Shown one piece after another: positions 14,543 through 21,706 of a DNA stretch of 23,422 bases; the stretch's first letter is position 1; each line of letters starts with the position of its first letter. The stretch comes from Acetobacteraceae bacterium (GTDB lineage Bacteria; Pseudomonadota; Alphaproteobacteria; Acetobacterales; Acetobacteraceae), in contig CANJXD010000020.1 of NCBI GenBank assembly GCA_947478535.1, positions 1-23,422 of the forward strand, written 5' to 3'. The translations under genes were made by a program, and so were the position numbers. A model generated the notes under the pieces. It made no database searches. It saw nothing but the letters and a program-made list of their open reading frames with translations, and had not been told where the DNA came from.

Positions 14543-15424
14543 TCAGGGCTGCTTCAGCCCCAGAACCTCCCGCGCTTCACCAGGCGTTGCGATCTCGAGG
14601 TTCAGTTCCCTGGCGATCCGCACGGTGCGCGCCACCAGCGCCTCGTTCGTCGCCATCACGCCCTTTGCATAGTAGTTGTTGTCCTCCAGCCCCACGCGCA
14701 CATGCCCGCCCATCAGCATCGCCTGCGTCGTGCCCGGGAGCTGCGCCGGGCCGATGGCGGACAAGCACCAGATGGATTGCGGCGGCAGCATCCGCACCAT
14801 CGCCTGCAACAGGTCGTGGCTGTAGGGCATGCCGCCCTGGAAGTTGCGGTCGGTGCCCAGCACGATGTTGATGTAGTAGGGCGGCTTGTCGTAGCCCTTG
14901 GCGATCAGCCGCGTCACGTCCTGCAGGATATGGGCGGGGTTGAACACTTCCCATTCCGGCTTGATGCCGCGTTCCTGGAACCGCTTCGCCAGCGCCTCGC
15001 AGCGCGATGGCGTGGTGATCACCAGGATCTCCTTCTCGCCGAACACATCGACGGCGGTGAAGCCATCGAGCGTGCCCATCTCCGCCCCGGCATCGAGGCC
15101 CTTCAGCCGTTCCTCGAAGTTGTTCTCGAACATCCCATCCGGGCGCGGCAGCAGCATGTCGCCGGAGGACCCGCCGCCGGTCGAGTTGTTCAGGATGATA
15201 TCGCAGCGTTCGCGGATCAGCCCGTTGATGCGGCGATAGATGTCCGCATTGCAGGTCGCCTGGTCATCCGGCCGGCGGGCATGCAGCGCGGCGATCGCGG
15301 CGCCGGCCTGATGCGCGCGATGCACCTGCTCCGCGATTTCCTCCGGCTGCGTCGGCAGGTTCGGGTTCGCGGCCTTCGACGCCATCCCCCCCGTCGGCGC
15401 CACCGTGATGATCAGCTTGTCCAT
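14543..15424 (-). CDS. DUF849/BKACE-family beta-keto acid cleavage enzyme with an altered zinc site
   Basis: A 293-residue TIM-barrel enzyme of the BKACE family. The reference member Kce condenses a beta-keto acid with acetyl-CoA and splits the product to acetoacetate and a new acyl-CoA. Family blocks are clear: IITVAPTGGMAS at the N-terminus, INNSTGGGSSGDMLLPRP-like residues near 79-94, and GGHVRVGLEDNNYY near 239-252 with zinc ligand E247. The usual HxH zinc pair (H46/H48 in Kce) reads A46-L-H48, so the first histidine is missing. The start at 15424 has GAGG 4 nt upstream. It lies 66 bp after pobA on the same strand. Beta-ketoadipate (giving succinyl-CoA) would be an apt substrate next to pobA/pcaGH, and dehydrocarnitine is another family substrate; neither can be decided here. 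Confidence 0.88.
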   Translation of the reverse strand: MDKLIITVAPTGGMASKAANPNLPTQPEEIAEQVHRAHQAGAAIAALHARRPDDQATCNADIYRRINGLIRERCDIILNNSTGGGSSGDMLLPRPDGMFENNFEERLKGLDAGAEMGTLDGFTAVDVFGEKEILVITTPSRCEALAKRFQERGIKPEWEVFNPAHILQDVTRLIAKGYDKPPYYINIVLGTDRNFQGGMPYSHDLLQAMVRMLPPQSIWCLSAIGPAQLPGTTQAMLMGGHVRVGLEDNNYYAKGVMATNEALVARTVRIARELNLEIATPGEAREVLGLKQP

Positions 15425-15456
15425 CGACCTCTTCTTTCCCTATTCGTGTCCTGAAA

Positions 15457-15469
15457 GGCTTGGCAAGCC
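15457..15469 (-). terminator. Short hairpin between pobA and the BKACE gene
   Basis: GGCTT-GGC-AAGCC (stem 5 bp), followed on the minus strand by TTTC, lies in the 66-bp gap between pobA and the downstream BKACE gene. It may partly terminate or stabilise pobA mRNA; equally it could be a palindromic operator. Confidence 0.25.
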
Positions 15470-15490
15470 GGCCGCCGTGCGGATGTTCCC

Positions 15491-16663
15491 CTAGTCCCCG
15501 AAGGGCCGGCCCACATAGGTCTCCGCCAGCGCCGTCGCCGCCGCCGTATTGCCGGTGACGAAGTCGAGCTCCGCCAATTGCCGACGCTCATCAAATGCGC
15601 TGGCACCTTCCGTCCGGTGCAGCATCGACGTCATCCACCAGGAGAAATGCTGCCCCCGCCACACCCGCTTCAGCGCCGCGCTGGTGTAGCCGTCCATTCC
15701 CCGCCGATCCCCATGGGCAAAGAAATCCCCGAGCGCCCGGTCGAGCAGCCAGACATCGCTCGCCGCCAGGTTCAGCCCCTTGGCGCCGGTCGGCGGCACC
15801 GCATGCGCGGCGTCACCCGCCAGGAACAGCCGGCCATGCTGCATCGGCTCACACACGAAGCTGCGCATCGGCACGATGTTCTTCTGGAAGATGCGGCCTT
15901 CCTTCAGCCGGAAGCCGTCCTCCCCCGCCATGCGCGCCTGCAACTCCGCCCAGATCCGGTCCTCGGACCAGTTCTCGGCCCGGTCATCGGGCGCGCATTG
16001 GAAATACATCCGCTGCACCGCCGGCGTGCGGCTGCTGATCAGCGCGAAGCCACGGTCATGCCGAGCATAGATCAGCTCCTCGGAGGATATCGGCGCCTCG
16101 CAGAGAATGCCGAACCAGCAGAAGGGATAGATGCGGAGGAAGTCGCGCCGCCGCTCCGCCGGAATAGCCTTCCGGCAGGCCCCGTGCGACCCATCCGCCC
16201 CCACCACGATATCGCAGTCGAGGTGGCGTTCGAGCCCATCCTCTCCCACGAAGTGGATGCTCCCCGCCTCGGCATCCACCGCCTTCACCTGGTGGCTGAA
16301 ATGGATCGGCACGCCACGCTCATGCGCCGCCGCGATCAGGTCCCGCAGCACCTCATGCTGCGGATACAGCGTCGCGACCCGCCCGCCCGTCAGCCCCGCG
16401 AAGTCGATCCGGTGGTTCTGCCCCGCGAAGCGCAGGATGGTGCCGTGATGCACCACCCCCTCGCGCCGCATTCGCCCAGCAACGTCGAGTTCCGCCATCA
16501 GGTCGACCGTCGGCTGTTCGAGGATGCCGGCGCGGATCGTCGCCTCGATGGTCGCGCGGTCACGCGCCTCGATGATGACGCAGTCGATCCCCCGCCGGCG
16601 CAGCATCAGCGCCAGCAGCAGCCCCGCCGGCCCGGCGCCGACGATCCCGACCTGCGTCCTCAT
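15491..16663 (-). CDS. pobA: 4-hydroxybenzoate 3-monooxygenase (p-hydroxybenzoate hydroxylase)
   Basis: A 390-residue FAD monooxygenase that uses NAD(P)H and O2 to convert 4-hydroxybenzoate to protocatechuate, the substrate of PcaGH in this window. FAD sites: GIVGAGPAG (6-14), the DG motif VGADGSH (155-160) and LFLAGDAAHAVPP (279-291). Substrate-site residues of the Pseudomonas enzyme are all found at a constant shift of two: Y199, S210, R212, R218, P291 and Y383 (for Y201, S212, R214, R220, P293, Y385). This is strong evidence for true PobA rather than a related aromatic hydroxylase. The start at 16663 opens directly into the FAD motif; an in-frame ATG at 16693 would overlap the preceding gene's end. 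A 13-bp direct repeat flanks the start codon (16646-16658 and 16666-16678). Confidence 0.96.
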   Translation of the reverse strand: MRTQVGIVGAGPAGLLLALMLRRRGIDCVIIEARDRATIEATIRAGILEQPTVDLMAELDVAGRMRREGVVHHGTILRFAGQNHRIDFAGLTGGRVATLYPQHEVLRDLIAAAHERGVPIHFSHQVKAVDAEAGSIHFVGEDGLERHLDCDIVVGADGSHGACRKAIPAERRRDFLRIYPFCWFGILCEAPISSEELIYARHDRGFALISSRTPAVQRMYFQCAPDDRAENWSEDRIWAELQARMAGEDGFRLKEGRIFQKNIVPMRSFVCEPMQHGRLFLAGDAAHAVPPTGAKGLNLAASDVWLLDRALGDFFAHGDRRGMDGYTSAALKRVWRGQHFSWWMTSMLHRTEGASAFDERRQLAELDFVTGNTAAATALAETYVGRPFGD

Positions 16664-16689
16664 CCCCCGACCTGCGTCGTCAACCAGCG

Positions 16690-17697
16690 TCACTCATCCG
16701 GCCGGAAGCCGGATTGCGCGACCACCGGGCCCCACATCTCGCGCTCCTGGCGGATGCGCGCGGCGAAGACATCGGGCGCCATGGTCGTCGGCGCGTATTC
16801 CAGCCGCGCCAGCGCGTCCCGCATCTCCGTTGTCGCCGCGGCCGCTGTCACGGCGCGATACAGCGCATCGACGACAGGCTGCGGCGTGCGCGCCGGCAGC
16901 AGCAGGCCGAACCATTCCTCCGCCGTCAGCGTGGGATGGCCGAGTTCCGCGAAGGTCGGCACATCCGGCATCCGCGCCACGCGGGTCGGCGCGCTGACCG
17001 CCAGCGCCCGCGCCTGGCCAGCGCGATGGAATTCGGACACATCGCCCAGCACCATCACCACCGCCGGGATCTGCCCCGCGAGCAGGTCCTGCACGGCCGG
17101 CGCGGCGCCGCGATAGGGCACATGCGTCAGTTGCAGCCCCGCCGAGCGCGCCAGCAGCACGCCGAGGAAATGCGGCACGGACCCCGCCGCCGGGCTGGCG
17201 AAGGGCACCGCGCCGCCCTGCGCCTTCGCCCAGGTGATGAATTCCGCCAGCGTCTTCGCGGGATGATCCGCCCGCACCGCCAGCGCGAAGGGAAAGGTGC
17301 AGACCGTCGTCACCGGCACGAAATCCGCCAGCGCATCGTAGCGCAGCGAGGTCGGATACAGATGCGGGTAGATCGTCAGCATGCTGGCCGGCGTCTGCAG
17401 GATGGTGGTGCCATCCGCCGCCGCCGCCTTCACCGCCTCCACCGCCACGCGCCCCCCGGCGCCGGAGCGGTTCTCCACGATCACCTGCGGCGCGAAGACC
17501 CCGCGCAGCCGTTCCGCGTAGAGCCGCGCGATGATGTCGGAGGACCCGCCAGGCGGGAACCCCACGATCGTCCGCGCCACCCGTTCCACCGCGGGGGTCG
17601 TGGCCTGGGCGTGCGCATCGCCACCCCCCAGTCCGCAACCGGCAAGCCCCGCCGCGCCTGCCAGAATACCACGCCGCCCCGTCATCAACCCTGACAT
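16690..17697 (-). CDS. Bug/TctC-family tripartite tricarboxylate receptor
   Basis: A 335-residue extracytoplasmic receptor of the Bug family, first gene of the minus-strand run that continues with pobA 26 bp later. The N-terminus MTGRRGILAGAAGLAGC contains both a paired-Arg Tat-like motif and a lipobox-like LAG-C21, so it could be a lipoprotein; cleavage at AHAQA (about residue 32) is the alternative. Mature landmarks are IVGFPPGGSSDIIARLYAERL, QVIVENRSGAGGRVAVEAV and THVPYRGAAPAVQDLLAGQI. The start at 17697 has GGGAGG 7 nt upstream. Its place before pobA suggests it captures an aromatic acid such as 4-hydroxybenzoate, but no TctA/TctB transporter genes are adjacent, so that is inference only. 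Confidence 0.92.
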   Translation of the reverse strand: MSGLMTGRRGILAGAAGLAGCGLGGGDAHAQATTPAVERVARTIVGFPPGGSSDIIARLYAERLRGVFAPQVIVENRSGAGGRVAVEAVKAAAADGTTILQTPASMLTIYPHLYPTSLRYDALADFVPVTTVCTFPFALAVRADHPAKTLAEFITWAKAQGGAVPFASPAAGSVPHFLGVLLARSAGLQLTHVPYRGAAPAVQDLLAGQIPAVVMVLGDVSEFHRAGQARALAVSAPTRVARMPDVPTFAELGHPTLTAEEWFGLLLPARTPQPVVDALYRAVTAAAATTEMRDALARLEYAPTTMAPDVFAARIRQEREMWGPVVAQSGFRPDE

Positions 17698-17714
17698 TGC
17701 CTATCCTCCCAAGA

Positions 17715-17761
17715 TGTTATGGTTTGTTGGACCCTTGCGCGGCGCAGGGTTGTCGGACCCT
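17715..17761. promoter_or_regulatory. Divergent control region with paired TTGTYGGACCCT repeats
   Basis: The 88-bp gap between the Bug receptor (minus) and the MarR gene (plus) holds two near-identical direct repeats, TTGTTGGACCCT (17724-17735) and TTGTCGGACCCT (17750-17761), 26 bp apart. A CCCTTGCGC/GCGCAGGG imperfect dyad lies between them. Overlapping the first is TGTTATGGTTTGTTG (17715-17729), a near copy of 10740-10754. These are likely regulator sites, perhaps for the MarR protein encoded alongside. Confidence 0.45.
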
Positions 17762-17785
17762 CCTGGTTCCGCGATAGATGATCGG

Positions 17786-18280
17786 ATGCCGAGACCGACC
17801 CACATCAAGATCGTCTCCGACCCCTTGCCGCCGCGCCGGGACAAGCCCGAGATCGCCGCGCTGGTGCAGCCGCTTGCCGAAAGCCCGGCCTTCCTCGTGC
17901 GCCTGGCGCAGCTGCGCGCGTTTGACGAATTCCACCGCAACTTCGCCGGCTTCGGCGTCACCCCCGCCGGGTTTTCCGTGCTCGCCCTCATCATCGCGAA
18001 CCCCGATATCCGCCCGGGCGCCATCGCGGAGGAACTGCGGGTGAAGCCCTCCAACGTCGCTGCCCTGGTCAACGGCCTGGCCGCCGCCGGCCTCGTCGAA
18101 CGCCGCGCCGATACGGCGGAACTGCGCGCCAGCCTGCTCACCCCCACCGCCGCCGGCCTGGCGTTGTGGCGGGCGCTGGAGCCGACCCAGGCGGACACGG
18201 ATGCGCGATTCGTTGAGGGACTGTCCACGGCCGAGCGGGCGCAATTCGTGAGGCTGCTGCGCAAGCTGCTGCATCGCTGA
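17786..18280 (+). CDS. MarR-family transcriptional regulator
   Basis: A 164-residue dimeric winged-helix regulator. A helical N-terminus (LVQPLAESPAFLVRLAQLRAFDEFH) leads into the MarR wing-helix core at about residues 57-122: VTPAGFSVLALI, PGAIAEELRVKPSNVAALVNGLAAAGLVERR, and the wing ELRASLLTPTAAG. MarR proteins commonly sense phenolic acids or their CoA thioesters, which suits the ligase-hydratase-dehydrogenase operon that follows. The start at 17786 lacks a clear Shine-Dalgarno sequence; an upstream in-frame ATG at 17714 would place the putative operator repeats inside the gene. Likely targets are its own divergent promoter and the crotonase promoter 145 bp downstream. Confidence 0.87.
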   Translation: MPRPTHIKIVSDPLPPRRDKPEIAALVQPLAESPAFLVRLAQLRAFDEFHRNFAGFGVTPAGFSVLALIIANPDIRPGAIAEELRVKPSNVAALVNGLAAAGLVERRADTAELRASLLTPTAAGLALWRALEPTQADTDARFVEGLSTAERAQFVRLLRKLLHR

Positions 18281-18292
18281 CCCCCCTTCCCG

Positions 18293-18341
18293 CCCGGTCC
18301 AACCCGGGGTGATTTCTGAGCGCGGCCTTGATTGCGGCCGC
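18293..18341 (+). terminator. Two hairpins after the MarR gene
   Basis: CCCGG/CCGGG (18293-18297 and 18304-18308, 6-nt loop) and GCGGCC/GGCCGC (18322-18327 and 18336-18341, 8-nt loop) follow the MarR stop. Either could end the MarR transcript; neither has a T-run. Confidence 0.35.
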
Positions 18342-18348
18342 TGACTTG

Positions 18349-18362
18349 CGCATTATTATGCG
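18349..18362. promoter_or_regulatory. AT-rich dyad, likely promoter/operator of the crotonase-ligase operon
   Basis: CGCAT-TATT-ATGCG (18349-18362) is a perfect 5-bp dyad in an AT-rich island (18351-18376) that stands out from the GC-rich surroundings. It lies about 65 bp before the crotonase start. Size and symmetry suit a MarR-type operator, and the island (TTAAATATTC) probably contains the -10 region, though I cannot fix a consensus pair. Confidence 0.4.
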
Positions 18363-18425
18363 GCTTAAATATTCGGTGCAAGCCTCCGATCAGGCCTGCC
18401 GCCGGAAGCCGGGAGAATGCGCGCC

Positions 18426-19217
18426 ATGGATGCCGCCAGAGAGCCGCTCGTCACCTATGCGCTGGACGACCGTGTCGCCTGGATCGGCCTGAACCGCCCG
18501 CGCAAGCGCAACGCCATCAGTGACGCGCTGCTCGCCGAATTCCTCACCGCGATCCGCCGCGCCCAGGCCGAGGCCCGGGCCATCGTCATCTTCGGCCATG
18601 GCCCCTGTTTCTGCGCCGGGCTCGACCTGTCCGAACATCGCGCGCGGGACCCGGCGGAAGTGTTCCACCATTCCCGCGCCTGGCACGCCGCCTTCGCCTT
18701 ACTGCGGCGTGGCCCGATCCCGGCGATCGCCGCACTGCACGGCGCGACCGTCGGCGGTGGGCTCGAACTCGCCGCCGCCTGCCACATCCGTGTGGCCGAC
18801 AGCACCGCCTTCTTCGCCCTGCCGGAAGGCACGCGCGGGATCTATGTCGGCGGCGGCGCCTCCGTGCATGTCGCCCGTCTGATCGGCGCGGCCAGGATGA
18901 CGGACATGATGCTGACCGGCCGCGTGCTGGATGCCGCCGCTGCGGAACGCGCCGGCCTCGTACAATACCTGGTGGCAGAGGGTGCGGCGCGGGATACGGC
19001 GCGGGGGCTCGCGGCCAAGGCCGTCGGCATGGCGCCGCTGACGGTGCTCGGCGTGCTGCATGCCCTGCCGCGCATCCAGGACATGGCCGAAGACGATGGC
19101 TTGTTCGTCGAAAGCATGATGGCCGCCCTCGCCCAATCCGGACCCGAAGCGGCCGAACGCCTGGCGGAGTTCTCCGCCGGCCGGGCCGCCAAGGTCGATG
19201 CGCCCTCGAAGGGCTGA
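18426..19217 (+). CDS. Enoyl-CoA hydratase/isomerase (crotonase family)
   Basis: A 263-residue crotonase-fold enzyme, cytosolic, probably hydrating a 2-enoyl-CoA. The two oxyanion-hole segments are visible: GHGPCFCAGLDLSE (57-70) and GATVGGGLELA (106-116). Both catalytic glutamates expected of a true hydratase are present, E114 (GLELA) and E134 (LPEGTRG), spaced 20 apart as in rat ECH. The ATG at 18426 has GGGAG about 10 nt upstream; the in-frame ATG at 18417 is too close to that site. It heads a three-gene operon with a 3-hydroxyacyl-CoA dehydrogenase-like enzyme and a CoA ligase. A hydroxycinnamoyl-CoA hydratase role would fit the pob/pca neighbourhood but is not shown by the motifs. Confidence 0.9.
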   Translation: MDAAREPLVTYALDDRVAWIGLNRPRKRNAISDALLAEFLTAIRRAQAEARAIVIFGHGPCFCAGLDLSEHRARDPAEVFHHSRAWHAAFALLRRGPIPAIAALHGATVGGGLELAAACHIRVADSTAFFALPEGTRGIYVGGGASVHVARLIGAARMTDMMLTGRVLDAAAAERAGLVQYLVAEGAARDTARGLAAKAVGMAPLTVLGVLHALPRIQDMAEDDGLFVESMMAALAQSGPEAAERLAEFSAGRAAKVDAPSKG

Positions 19218-19223
19218 AGCGCC

Positions 19224-20156
19224 ATGCAGGTTGCCATCATCGGCACCGGCGTCATCGGCGCGAGCTGGGCGACCTTGTGTCTCGCCCGCGGCCTCGATGT
19301 CGTGGCGGCGGACCCCGCCCCGGGGGCGGAGGCCGCGCTGCGCGCCGCCATCGCCGCGCAATGGCCCGCCATGGTCACGCTCGGCCTCGCCGAAGGCGCC
19401 TCCCCGGCCCGCCTCCGCGTCACCTCGACTTTGGAAGACGCCGTCGCTGCGGCGGATTTCGTGCAGGAGAACGGGCCGGAAAGCCTCGCCTTCAAACGCG
19501 GCGTCTTCGCCCGGCTCGATGCCGCGGCCCCCCCGCACGCGACCCTTGCGACCTCCTCCTCCACCATCATGGTCAGCGAATTCCAGGATGCCTGCGTCCG
19601 GCATCCCGGCCGCGTCGTGCTCGGCCATCCCTTCAACCCGCCACATTTGATCCCGCTGGTCGAAGTCGCCGGCGGCACGCGCACGGAGGAAGCCGCCATC
19701 GCCACGGCGATGGCCTTCTATCGCGGCCTCGGCAAGCATCCGATCCGGCTTCGGAAGGAAATCCGCGGCCATGTCGCCAACCGCCTGCAGGCGGCCTTGT
19801 GGCAGGAAGCCTTCCACCTCGCCCGCGAAGGTGTCGCCGATATCGCCGATCTCGATGCCGCCATCGCCCATGGCCCCGGCCTGCGCTGGGCGCTGCTCGG
19901 CCCCTTCGTGAACCTGCATTTATCCGGCGGCGCGGGGGGCATCGCGGCGCTGTTCACCAAGCCGCTCTGGCAGGCGACGGAGGCGATGTGGCGGGACCTC
20001 GGCACGGTGCAGGTCGATGCCGCGCTCGGCACCCAGGTCGCGCAGGGTGTCGCCGCCGAACTCGCGCCGCATGACCAGGCGGCGATGCTCGAACAGCGGG
20101 ACGCGGCACTTCTCGCCTTGCTCCGCCTGAAGGCGGCGGCGGGTGATTTGCCATGA
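19224..20156 (+). CDS. 3-hydroxyacyl-CoA dehydrogenase-family enzyme (carnitine dehydrogenase/CryL1-like)
   Basis: A 310-residue NAD-dependent dehydrogenase. The Rossmann motif GTGVIG (7-12) with D30 at the end of the second strand indicates NAD preference. Catalytic H135 (GHPFNPPH) and E147 are present. In the C-terminal domain, GPGLRWALLGPFVNLHLSGG (217-236) resembles L-carnitine dehydrogenases and lambda-crystallin/gulonate dehydrogenases more than FadB-like 3-hydroxybutyryl-CoA dehydrogenases. Its substrate may therefore be a free 3-hydroxy acid or an acyl-CoA. It begins 6 nt after the crotonase stop, and its TGA overlaps the ATG of the ligase gene (ATGA), so all three should be co-translated. 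Oxidising the hydratase product to a beta-keto compound is the simplest reading of this order. Confidence 0.88.
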   Translation: MQVAIIGTGVIGASWATLCLARGLDVVAADPAPGAEAALRAAIAAQWPAMVTLGLAEGASPARLRVTSTLEDAVAAADFVQENGPESLAFKRGVFARLDAAAPPHATLATSSSTIMVSEFQDACVRHPGRVVLGHPFNPPHLIPLVEVAGGTRTEEAAIATAMAFYRGLGKHPIRLRKEIRGHVANRLQAALWQEAFHLAREGVADIADLDAAIAHGPGLRWALLGPFVNLHLSGGAGGIAALFTKPLWQATEAMWRDLGTVQVDAALGTQVAQGVAAELAPHDQAAMLEQRDAALLALLRLKAAAGDLP

Positions 20157-21706
20157 TCGCCCTTCCGCTGCATGGCGTGGGGGAGCCTCGCCCGGCGCTG
20201 CCCACCATCGCCGCCATCTTCGAGCACGCCGTGGCGACGGCGCCGGATGCCATGGCCTTCCGCCACCGCGACCGCGTCTTCACCTGGGGCCAGGCCGGCC
20301 ATGCCGCCCGGGTGCTGGCGCATCGCATCGCCGGCATCGCCGAGCCCGGGCAACCCGTGGCCTTGCTGCTGGCGAATTCCGTCGAATGGCAGATCGCCTA
20401 TTTCGCCGCGCTGCGCGCCGTCACGCCCCCGGCGCTGCTCAACCCCGCCTATCCCGCGCCGCAACTCGCCCCCCTGCTGCGGGAAGCGGCCCCACGCGCG
20501 ATCCTCTGCGAGCCCGCCATGGCGGACGCCGCGCGCGCCCTGGCCGCCGAGCACGGCCTCGCCGAGGTCATCCCCGTCGATCCCGGCGCCCTGCTCGCCG
20601 CGCCCGCGGCACCGTTGCACCGCCGAGCTCCCACCTCGGACGATGTCGCCGCGCTGTTCTTCAGCGGCGGCACCACCGGCACGCCGAAGGCGGTGGAACA
20701 CACCCATGGCCGCCTCGTCATCGCCGCGCGCTGCATCGAGTATAATTGGCCAACGCGCATGACGGGCGAGGTCTGGCTGCCCATCGCCCCCTTCACCCAC
20801 ATCTATGGCTGGCTGCTGGGCGTGCTCGGCCCCGTCGCGTCCCGCGGGGAGGTGGTGATCCCCGATCGCTTCAAGCCGGAACTGGTGGTGGAACTGATGG
20901 CCCGCCATCGCGTGACCGTCTTCGGCGGCGGCCCGCCCGCCATCTATGCCGGCGTGCTCGCCGCCGCCAACCTGGCGAGCGCGGACCTCTCCGCGCTGCG
21001 CGTCTGCCCCGCCGGCGGCGCCCCGGTGCCGCTCGACCTGCATGAGCGCTGGCACCGCGCGACGGGGCTTCGCATCCATGAAGGCTATGGAATGACGGAG
21101 ATGGCGCCGATCGCCGGCAATACGCCGCTGACCGGCATCCGCCCCGGCTCCGTCGGAAAGCCCATGCCCTGCGCCGAGGTCGAGGTGGTGGACCTCGACA
21201 CCGGCACCCGCCCCTTACCCCCCGGCGAGCGGGGGGAGATCCGCCTGCGCGGCCCGCATATGATGGCGGGCTATCGCAACCGGCCAGCGGAGACAGCGGC
21301 CGCGCTGCGCGACGGCTTCATCATGACCGGGGATATCGGCCATTTCGACGCCGACGGCTTCCTGTTCATCACCGACCGCCGGAAGGATGTGGTGCTGGTG
21401 AAGGGCTTCAACGTCTTCCCGCGCGAGGTCGAGGAAGTGCTGCACGCCCATCCCGGCATCGCCGCCGCCGGCGTCGTCGGCGTGCCGGATGACCGACAAG
21501 GCGAAAAGCTGGTCGCCCATGTCGTGGCGCGAGAGTCCGTTGCATTGGATACGGCGGAGATCGCCGATTTCCTCGGCCAGCGCCTGGTCGCCTACCAGAT
21601 CCCCGCGGATATCCGTCTGGTGCAATCCCTGCCCGTCACGCCGGCGCAGAAGCTGGACCGGATGGCGCTCAGGAAACTCGCCGCCGGAAGCGTTCCACCG
21701 CGCTGA
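20153..21706 (+). CDS. Acyl/aryl-CoA ligase (class I adenylate-forming enzyme)
   Basis: A 517-residue ANL-superfamily ligase that activates a carboxylic acid with ATP and joins it to CoA. The P-loop is FFSGGTTGTPKAV (169-181), with Ala where most relatives have PKG. Further motifs are GYGMTE (311-316), MTGDIGHFDADGF, the hinge block ITDRRKDVVLVKGFNVFPREVE and the catalytic lysine in VTPAQKLDRM near the C-terminus. The sequence is closest in style to 4-coumarate/long-chain acyl-CoA ligases of the FadD/4CL type. It is last in the crotonase operon and overlaps the convergent peptidase gene by 38 bp at the 3' ends. An aromatic side-chain acid is a plausible substrate given pobA and pcaGH; a medium-chain fatty acid is the alternative. 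Confidence 0.9.
   Translation: MIALPLHGVGEPRPALPTIAAIFEHAVATAPDAMAFRHRDRVFTWGQAGHAARVLAHRIAGIAEPGQPVALLLANSVEWQIAYFAALRAVTPPALLNPAYPAPQLAPLLREAAPRAILCEPAMADAARALAAEHGLAEVIPVDPGALLAAPAAPLHRRAPTSDDVAALFFSGGTTGTPKAVEHTHGRLVIAARCIEYNWPTRMTGEVWLPIAPFTHIYGWLLGVLGPVASRGEVVIPDRFKPELVVELMARHRVTVFGGGPPAIYAGVLAAANLASADLSALRVCPAGGAPVPLDLHERWHRATGLRIHEGYGMTEMAPIAGNTPLTGIRPGSVGKPMPCAEVEVVDLDTGTRPLPPGERGEIRLRGPHMMAGYRNRPAETAAALRDGFIMTGDIGHFDADGFLFITDRRKDVVLVKGFNVFPREVEEVLHAHPGIAAAGVVGVPDDRQGEKLVAHVVARESVALDTAEIADFLGQRLVAYQIPADIRLVQSLPVTPAQKLDRMALRKLAAGSVPPR

Noticed and set aside
13114..14871. A 585-codon plus-strand frame opposite the PhoD-like gene
   Set aside because: Antisense to a full-length PhoD with all metal-site motifs; no recognisable protein features.
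16646..16678. 13-bp direct repeat flanking the pobA start codon as a possible attachment site or operator
   Set aside because: Short and partly coding, period 20, no mobile genes nearby; most likely a small local duplication. Recorded in the pobA entry only.
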